This document shows positions 6,902 to 11,205 of a DNA stretch of 11,205 nucleotides, one piece after another. The position numbers were made by a program, and so were the translations under genes. Origin of the DNA: an uncultured Bacteroidales bacterium (GTDB lineage Bacteria > Bacteroidota > Bacteroidia > Bacteroidales > UBA932); assembly GCA_927798505.1 (NCBI GenBank), contig CAKMNE010000036.1, positions 1-11,205 of the forward strand, in the 5' to 3' direction. Within the stretch, counting starts at the first letter, position 1. Each line of letters begins with the position of its first letter. The notes under the pieces were generated by a model that worked only from the letters and a program-made list of their open reading frames with translations, was not told the origin of the DNA and made no database searches.

Positions 6902-7766
6902 AAGACGCCTGCTTGCCGCCGCACTTGCCATTTTTGCGGTGAGTCTGCTTGACTGCAAGGCGCAGTTCAAGGAGGAAGCCTTTTCCCAGAAGTACAACGA
7001 TGACCAGGCAAACCAGAAGGACACCACGGACAAGAACTCCATTTTTTCATTCAAGAAATACTGGGGCGCTCTCGGCCACAAAAACGAGATGGACGTAACC
7101 ACCGCATTCTGCGGCTCCACCGTTCTTGTCGGAGGAATGCAAATCTACAACAGGGACTACTGGAAACTGCCCATAGTTTATGGCGGAATAGCTGCCGGAG
7201 TCGGAAGCGGAATATGGTTCAATTCACAGGGGCGGCACGACACTGCGGCCTGGTGCTTTGCCGGAGCCGGACTGGTGTATTGGGGCACTCTTATGGACGG
7301 AGTCATCAACTTCATCCCGGACGACTGGCCTCAGCCGGGCAAGGCCCCTCTCTATTCCCTGCTGCTTCCCGGACTTGGGCAGATCTACAACCATGAAATC
7401 TGGAAACTACCCATCTATTACGGCATAATGCTGGGCGGTCTGGATTACTACTTTATGTTCAAAAAGAACTTCGAGAGGTTCCGCACCATCTATAACAACC
7501 AGGATACGACCTACTTCCCTCTTGAAACCTCGAAATACTACAAGAACCTCTACCGCCGCTATCGCGACTATGCCCTGCTGGTGGTGTTTGCAGGCTACTT
7601 CCTTCAGGCGATTGACGCCAATGTCTTCGCATATATGCACAATTTCGAGGTTACGGAAGACCTGACAATGGACATCAGCCCTACCATTATCGCGCCCAAC
7701 ACCGATTACGCGATGGCGCCGTCCTACTCTCCCGCCCTGGGACTGAGCATAGGTTTCAGGTTCTGA
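6885..7766 (+). CDS. DUF5683 envelope protein downstream of parAB
   Basis: This 293-residue protein belongs to the DUF5683 family, of unknown function, that commonly follows parAB in Bacteroidota. An N-terminal signal peptide is evident: basic MLSKNKRR, then LLAAALAIFAVSLL, with cleavage likely after CKA at residue 26. The preceding LLDC is a poor lipobox because of the Asp before Cys. The family core is PLYSLLLPGLGQIYNHEIWK (residues 155-174), followed by hydrophobic segments, a linker with FERFRTIYNNQDTTY, then NLYRRYRDYALLVVFAGYFLQ (221-241) and DANVFAYMHNFEVTEDL (244-260). The end, PALGLSIGFRF, looks like a closing membrane strand. Odd point: a second QIYN...WKLPI...YG unit lies exactly 80 residues earlier. 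The start at 6885 lies inside the parB end (17-base overlap, different frame) and is needed to give the basic n-region of the signal peptide. The 3' end overlaps the convergent gene by 43 bases. Confidence 0.88.
   Translation: MLSKNKRRLLAAALAIFAVSLLDCKAQFKEEAFSQKYNDDQANQKDTTDKNSIFSFKKYWGALGHKNEMDVTTAFCGSTVLVGGMQIYNRDYWKLPIVYGGIAAGVGSGIWFNSQGRHDTAAWCFAGAGLVYWGTLMDGVINFIPDDWPQPGKAPLYSLLLPGLGQIYNHEIWKLPIYYGIMLGGLDYYFMFKKNFERFRTIYNNQDTTYFPLETSKYYKNLYRRYRDYALLVVFAGYFLQAIDANVFAYMHNFEVTEDLTMDISPTIIAPNTDYAMAPSYSPALGLSIGFRF
7140..7430 (+). repeat. Internal duplicated motif in the DUF5683 protein
   Basis: Two 17-codon units, at 7140-7190 (residues 86-102, QIYNRDYWKLPIVYGGI) and 7380-7430 (residues 166-182, QIYNHEIWKLPIYYGIM), share 11 of 17 residues at a spacing of exactly 80 residues. 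Many matching codons differ synonymously, so this is an old duplication rather than a recent copying event. Both are followed by a hydrophobic stretch. Confidence 0.8.
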
Positions 7767-9361
7767 GACTTCATACCTATCATCAGCTTCAGTTCCCAGG
7801 AAGGAGACTTCTCCCCTCCCGGATATCGGGTTGTGGAGAGCCTGACTCTCAATTCCTTCCAGCCTGCGTATAGCGACAGAGAATAGCCCCGCCCATAATA
7901 TGCCGGCACATTGAAACTGCCCGGCACATCCCTCTCATAGACATAGATCCTGTCAGCCCAACTACCTATGTCAAAGACGGTTGCGCGCAACCATAGCGAA
8001 GCATCCCCCTTCCACCCGGCTTCCGCGTAGCCCAGCCAGCCCCATGACACGCAGCGCAGCGCATTCACCCTCAGGTGCGCCTGCAGCTCTCCCCATGAGC
8101 CGTCCAGGTCGAAGCGTATGTCCGTCCGCAGATTCTCTTTTTCCGCCTGGGGCCGGTAGCGCGTGCTAATCTTGAGCGAAGGGGTCAGCGCTCCCCAGCT
8201 GTGCTGCAGGTTCACTATCCCCTTGTACTGCCAGTCCCCGCCCGACGGATGCCAGGCGGCATCGGCAGTTGCCGAGAGCCAAGGCAGCTGCAAGCCGGCC
8301 GAGGCCGCGTATTCATTGCTCACCTTGGTAGAGGAGCGTGCAGCCCCTGCCCAGGGCGAAGAATAGGATGGCGAGTAGGCCCTCAGCAGGAGGGCGGACT
8401 TCTTCCCATAGGCAATGTTCCAGACGGCTCCCAGCAAGCCGGACGTTCCTCCGCCGACCAGGTCCAGCGCCCCCTCTCCCAGCAGCGTGCATTTGCCCAG
8501 GGTGGTGCGCAGGTCCGCCGAGGCTCTGTAGCCCTCCGGGCTATGTACAGCTGTCAATGAGGCACTGGTACGCTTCCACATATGATTGAGGTTAAGCATC
8601 TGAACCCCCTGAAAATCAGCCGCAAGGCTAATGGTGCTGCGGCCCATGTCCACTGCTGCCGCCACCCCGTTGAAACAGGACTCGGGACTAAGGGTGGAAC
8701 AAGGGGCGAGCCCGCTGGCATTGCGGGAAAAGGCCGACACGGTCGAAAGCCCCGAGAGGCTGAAGCCGCTCCACATCAGCAGCCCCTGCCCGAAGCGGGC
8801 GCTGAAAGAGCCGACTATCAGCCCGGAAAGCGTTCTGCCGCTGTAACTCAGGCTCGCACTGGTCAAAGTCTCGTTCTTGACTGCAAGTCTTGCCGAGTAG
8901 CGCGAATCCAGGGTGGACGAAGCCTTCATGGCGCTGGTCCATTTGCCGGAGCGCACGCTCTGGCGCATCTGCGCATCCGCGTATAGGCTGCCTTTCTTTG
9001 ATGCTCCCAGCAGCCCGGATGAATTCATAACGAAGAAAAACTCCAGGTCCTTTGCCATCTGGAGCCCGATTCCGGAAACTGCAGCCAGTTCGGCGGTGGA
9101 AAGAATGTCCCCGCTGCTGCGGATGTAATCCAGAATGGACTCAACCTGGAAAGGAGTAAAGAAACCTGTGGAGAGAAGCTGCGAGCGGCTGGCAAGATTC
9201 AGCTCCAGAGGACGCTCTGCAAGGCTCTGGTAGCGCTCGAGTTCGCTTTCGGTCAACTCTTCGACAGAGGCTGCTCCGGACAGGTGCAGGACTGCGTTTC
9301 TGAACTCATTGCTGTTCCAGTCAAGGGGAAGAAGGGCTAAGACAAGACAAAGAATAATCAT
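7724..9361 (-). CDS. Helix-hairpin-helix protein with predicted outer-membrane beta-barrel
   Basis: This 545-residue exported protein has a short hydrophobic N-terminus (MIILCLVLALLPL) that looks like a signal peptide but lacks the usual basic residues before the core. No longer start is possible, because an in-frame TAA lies two codons upstream. A ComEA-like helix-hairpin-helix region follows at about residues 50-110, with PLELNLASRSQLLS and ILSTAELAAVSGIG. The remaining 430 or so residues are rich in alternating Ser, Ala, Gly, Leu and aromatic residues, as in a beta-barrel, and include GSFSARFGQGLLMWSGF (184-200). That last motif resembles a conserved block in Bacteroidota HhH-barrel proteins. 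Family function is not known to me; DNA uptake is sometimes suggested from the ComEA resemblance, but nothing here shows it. The 3' end runs 43 bases into the convergent DUF5683 gene, adding a polar tail (NLKPMLSPRAGE) after the last strand-like segment. No convincing promoter was seen. Confidence 0.8.
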   Translation of the reverse strand: MIILCLVLALLPLDWNSNEFRNAVLHLSGAASVEELTESELERYQSLAERPLELNLASRSQLLSTGFFTPFQVESILDYIRSSGDILSTAELAAVSGIGLQMAKDLEFFFVMNSSGLLGASKKGSLYADAQMRQSVRSGKWTSAMKASSTLDSRYSARLAVKNETLTSASLSYSGRTLSGLIVGSFSARFGQGLLMWSGFSLSGLSTVSAFSRNASGLAPCSTLSPESCFNGVAAAVDMGRSTISLAADFQGVQMLNLNHMWKRTSASLTAVHSPEGYRASADLRTTLGKCTLLGEGALDLVGGGTSGLLGAVWNIAYGKKSALLLRAYSPSYSSPWAGAARSSTKVSNEYAASAGLQLPWLSATADAAWHPSGGDWQYKGIVNLQHSWGALTPSLKISTRYRPQAEKENLRTDIRFDLDGSWGELQAHLRVNALRCVSWGWLGYAEAGWKGDASLWLRATVFDIGSWADRIYVYERDVPGSFNVPAYYGRGYSLSLYAGWKELRVRLSTTRYPGGEKSPSWELKLMIGMKSQNLKPMLSPRAGE

Positions 9362-9408
9362 AGCTTAAGTAATTTGACTGCAATATAGCAAATGACGGGG
9401 AAAATTCA

Positions 9409-9416
9409 TATCTTTG
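9409..9416 (+). promoter_or_regulatory. Bacteroidota-type -7 box for hpt-adk
   Basis: The bases are TATCTTTG followed by T, a full match to TAnnTTTG. The implied leader before the hpt ATG at 9437 is about 15 bases and is A/T-rich (AACAAAAT just before the start), as expected for translation starts in this phylum. No good -33 TTTG lies at the usual distance. Confidence 0.5.
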
Positions 9417-9436
9417 TAAGCATATTTTAACAAAAT

Positions 9437-9976
9437 ATGAGCAGCGTCAAACTCCATGACAAAACCTTCGTTCCCTACATCAGCAATGCTGAGTTGATGA
9501 AGGCTGTTGACAAAGTCGCAGAAGAAATAACAAAAGCGCACAAGGACGACCCGCAGCCCCCTGTATTGCTGTGTGTACTGAACGGCGCCCTTCCTTTCAC
9601 TGCGGAACTTCTTAAAAGACTCGATTTCCCAATTGAACTCCAAACCGTAAGACTCGCCTCCTACAGCGGCACCGATTCTGTCGGCCCCGTCAGACTGATA
9701 GGCGCGCTCAGTTCGGAACTGAAAGGCCGCAATGTCATCATTTGTGAAGATATAGTGGACACCGGCAAGACAATGGTCTTCCTCCACTCTCTTCTGCTCA
9801 AGGAAGGCGCTGCGAGTGTGGAAATCTGCACTATGCTTCTCAAGCCGGAGGTTTACAAGCAGCCTCTCGAGCTTGATTACGTGGGTATGGAAATCGAAAA
9901 CCGTTTCATAGTGGGCTTCGGTCTGGACTATGACCAGCTTGGAAGAAATCTCAATGATATCTACATATTGCAATAA
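9437..9976 (+). CDS. hpt: Hypoxanthine phosphoribosyltransferase
   Basis: This 179-residue cytoplasmic enzyme transfers phosphoribose from PRPP to hypoxanthine (often also guanine) to make IMP or GMP in purine salvage. The PRPP-binding motif is VIICEDIVDTGKTM (residues 100-113). The pyrophosphate loop is VLNGALPF (47-54). RNLNDIYIL (170-178) matches the RNLPDIY-type C-terminal block that closes over the base. The length is typical of bacterial HPRT. The gene has its own upstream promoter-like box and stops two bases before adk, so purine salvage and adenylate kinase are probably cotranscribed. Exact preference between hypoxanthine and guanine cannot be read from the sequence. Confidence 0.96.
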   Translation: MSSVKLHDKTFVPYISNAELMKAVDKVAEEITKAHKDDPQPPVLLCVLNGALPFTAELLKRLDFPIELQTVRLASYSGTDSVGPVRLIGALSSELKGRNVIICEDIVDTGKTMVFLHSLLLKEGAASVEICTMLLKPEVYKQPLELDYVGMEIENRFIVGFGLDYDQLGRNLNDIYILQ

Positions 9977-9978
9977 TT

Positions 9979-10560
9979 ATGAAGTATTACATCATGTTCG
10001 GCCCTCCGGGAGCCGGTAAAGGCACACACGCTGCCGCTGTTCGTGAAAAATACAATCTCTGCCACCTTTCTACAGGCGAGCTTCTAAGGGCTGAAATAGC
10101 CAAAGGAACAGAGCTTGGACTTCACGCAAAATCTCTTATCGACAAGGGAAGCCTTGTCCCGGATTCTGTAGTTGAAGGAATGATTGAGAATCAGTTCAAT
10201 GAGGTGAAAGGGATTGCCGGTTTCCTTCTTGACGGATTCCCGCGCACCCTCGGACAGGCCAGGGACCTTGACGCCATTCTCGCCAAAAGAGGCGAAGAGG
10301 TTACCGCAGTGATTTCACTGATGATTTCCGACGAGACCGTCAAGCAGAGGATTGCCCACAGGGCTGCCATCGAAGGCCGCGCCGACGATGCCTCAGAGGA
10401 GACTATCAACAACCGTATCAAGACATATCACACTCAGACTGAGCCTCTTATCGAGTACTACAAGGCTCAGGGCAAGTACCACGAAGTTCAGGCTGAGGAG
10501 CCTACCATCGAGCAGAACCGAGCCAAGGTGCTCGCTCTTATGGAGACTATCGAGAAATAG
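9979..10560 (+). CDS. adk: Adenylate kinase, short (zinc-free lid) form
   Basis: This 193-residue enzyme interconverts ATP + AMP and two ADP. The P-loop is GPPGAGKGT (residues 8-16). The AMP-binding region is LSTGELLRAEI (30-40, with Arg37), and DGFPRT (85-90) is diagnostic for the family. The lid segment, around IAHRAAIEGRADD (125-137), is short and has no four-cysteine zinc site, so this is the short variant of about 190 residues. The arginines at 124, 128, 134 and 146 fit the conserved phosphate-binding positions. The gene lies two bases after hpt and nine bases before the DUF456 gene, consistent with a single transcript. Confidence 0.97.
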   Translation: MKYYIMFGPPGAGKGTHAAAVREKYNLCHLSTGELLRAEIAKGTELGLHAKSLIDKGSLVPDSVVEGMIENQFNEVKGIAGFLLDGFPRTLGQARDLDAILAKRGEEVTAVISLMISDETVKQRIAHRAAIEGRADDASEETINNRIKTYHTQTEPLIEYYKAQGKYHEVQAEEPTIEQNRAKVLALMETIEK

Positions 10561-10569
10561 CCTGCTGAG

Positions 10570-11046
10570 ATGGACGCTTACATCATCATAGCCATCATAC
10601 TTGCCGTTGTCGGCATTATCGGAAGTGTGGTCCCGGGACTCGCGGGACCACCTTTCAGTTGGATTGCCCTGCTGCTTCTGCGTTTTTCCGACAAGGCTGA
10701 TCCGGTGAGCACGACCGCTCTGGTGGTCAGCGCCGTTGCGGTGGTGATCGTTACGGTGATCGACTACATTCTGCCTCCGAAGATGACCAGCCGTATGGGA
10801 GGCCACAAGGCAGCTTCGGTGGGAGCTACCATAGGTCTGTTTGCGGGAATGTTCCTGGCACCTATAGGAATGATAGGCGGAAGCCTTATCGGAGCGTTCC
10901 TTGGAGAGTTTCTTGTTGAGAACCGTGGTGTGTGGGCCTCTTTCAAGGCTTCCATAGGCACTTTCCTGGGGTTCATTATCACTACAGTGCTCAAGCTTGT
11001 TGTGGCCGGAGTGCTGTTCTTTATGGTTCTGAAGTTCAGTTTCTGA
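10570..11046 (+). CDS. DUF456 family membrane protein
   Basis: This 158-residue inner-membrane protein matches the DUF456 family, whose function is unknown. It is strongly hydrophobic, with likely membrane segments around residues 4-40 (broken by VPGLAGPPFSW at 21-31, the family's PGLPGP-like motif), 47-66, 85-115 and 127-155. DYILPPKMTSRMGGHKA (65-81) forms the conserved loop between segments. The Gly-rich stretch GATIGLFAGMFLAPIGMIGG (85-104) allows tight helix packing, as in other members. The ATG at 10570 lies nine bases after the adk stop, so it is likely the last gene of the hpt-adk unit. A 9-bp perfect stem-loop begins at its stop codon. Confidence 0.88.
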   Translation: MDAYIIIAIILAVVGIIGSVVPGLAGPPFSWIALLLLRFSDKADPVSTTALVVSAVAVVIVTVIDYILPPKMTSRMGGHKAASVGATIGLFAGMFLAPIGMIGGSLIGAFLGEFLVENRGVWASFKASIGTFLGFIITTVLKLVVAGVLFFMVLKFSF

Positions 11047-11066
11047 GTTTTTTCCTCAAAAAACTC
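11045..11066 (+). terminator. Stem-loop at the end of the DUF456 gene
   Basis: A perfect 9-bp inverted repeat (GAGTTTTTT and AAAAAACTC) with a four-base loop (CCTC) starts within the stop codon. The position fits an end-of-transcript hairpin for hpt-adk-DUF456. The stem is mostly A-T, and no T-run follows the 3' arm, so it is not a classic intrinsic terminator; it may instead be a weak terminator or an mRNA 3'-end structure. Confidence 0.4.
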
Positions 11067-11076
11067 GACTTCCCTA

Positions 11077-11106
11077 TTGCGGAATCAAAATTTATTCTTA
11101 CCTTTG
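11077..11106 (+). promoter_or_regulatory. Bacteroidota-type promoter (-33 and -7) for the tRNA gene
   Basis: TTG at 11077-11079 and TACCTTTG at 11099-11106 are separated by 19 bases and match the Bacteroidota -33 (TTTG/TTG) and -7 (TAnnTTTG) elements. This is the most complete promoter in the window. Transcription would begin about 15 bases before the mature tRNA 5' end, leaving a short leader for RNase P to remove. Confidence 0.6.
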
Positions 11107-11126
11107 TATTCCCAAACGGGGAACAT

Positions 11127-11201
11127 GCTGGGTTCGTATAACGGTTAGTACCCAAGATTCTCAATCTTGTAATAGGAGTTCGATTCTCCTACCCAGTACC
11201 A
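11127..11201 (+). tRNA. tRNA-Glu (anticodon CTC)
   Basis: A full cloverleaf can be drawn. The acceptor stem is GCTGGGT (11127-11133) with ACCCAGT (11191-11197). The D stem is GTAT/GTAC around a loop with GG at 11143-11144. The anticodon stem is CAAGA/TCTTG (11153-11157 and 11165-11169) with loop TTCTCAA, giving anticodon CTC at 11160-11162, which reads GAG. The variable loop has four bases. The T stem is AGGAG/CTCCT with loop TTCGATT. The discriminator is A at 11198, and CCA is encoded at 11199-11201. The first acceptor pair is a G-U wobble rather than G-C. A second tRNA or other gene may follow beyond the window edge. Confidence 0.93.
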
Positions 11202-11205
11202 AAAG

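Noticed and set aside
5918..7120. 400-codon minus-strand open frame opposite parB
   Set aside because: It is antisense to parA end, parB and the DUF5683 start, all supported by motifs; the translation is low in recognisable structure.
8163..9128. Several plus-strand open frames opposite the HhH-barrel gene
   Set aside because: They are antisense to a 545-codon gene with a signal-like start, HhH motif and family block; their proteins are Pro/Arg/Ser-rich noise.
1..11205. Search for mobile elements, CRISPR repeats, phage or defence genes and riboswitches, including a glycine riboswitch before the gcv genes
   Set aside because: No transposase, integrase, direct-repeat array or toxin-antitoxin pair was seen. 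The space ahead of the gcv operon (3481-3553) is too short to hold a glycine riboswitch plus the divergent start.

Overview
The window looks like chromosomal DNA from a fairly GC-rich Bacteroidota bacterium, most likely Bacteroidales. Reasons: parA and parB are followed directly by a DUF5683 protein; there is a helix-hairpin-helix protein with a predicted outer-membrane barrel of a type I know from Bacteroidota; hpt and adk are adjacent; promoter-like boxes match the Bacteroidota -7 consensus TAnnTTTG; and Shine-Dalgarno sequences are not evident. The genus cannot be fixed from sequence reading alone.

Region by region: (1) 1-3480, minus strand: a five-gene block in transcription order, namely an unrecognised 156-residue protein, gcvT, gcvH, gcvPA and gcvPB (the last cut by the window edge). 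Gaps between genes are 18 to -4 bases, so it reads as one operon for the glycine cleavage system with a split P-protein. (2) 3554-4198, plus: a short arginase-family (ureohydrolase-fold) protein, converging with and overlapping the end of (3) 4182-5132, minus: a diacylglycerol kinase-family lipid kinase. (4) 5193-7766, plus: parA, parB and a DUF5683 envelope protein, each overlapping the next, forming the chromosome-segregation cluster. (5) 7724-9361, minus: the helix-hairpin-helix/barrel protein, whose 3' end overlaps the DUF5683 gene by 43 bp. (6) 9437-11046, plus: hpt, adk and a DUF456 membrane protein, then a stem-loop. (7) 11127-11201, plus: a tRNA with anticodon CTC (Glu), behind its own promoter-like sequence.

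Functionally the window is mostly housekeeping: one-carbon metabolism from glycine, segregation of the origin region, purine salvage (hpt) and adenylate balance (adk), and membrane/envelope proteins. Coding density is very high; the longest non-coding gap is about 80 bp, so there is no gene-free stretch above 300 bases. I saw no mobile element, CRISPR array, phage gene, defence cassette or other accessory system, and I do not claim an undescribed system here. The points most worth a second look are the split GcvP in this lineage, an unrecognised gene leading the gcv operon, an internal duplication in the DUF5683 protein, the overlapping convergent 3' ends, and an apparently (near-)leaderless start for the arginase-like gene.
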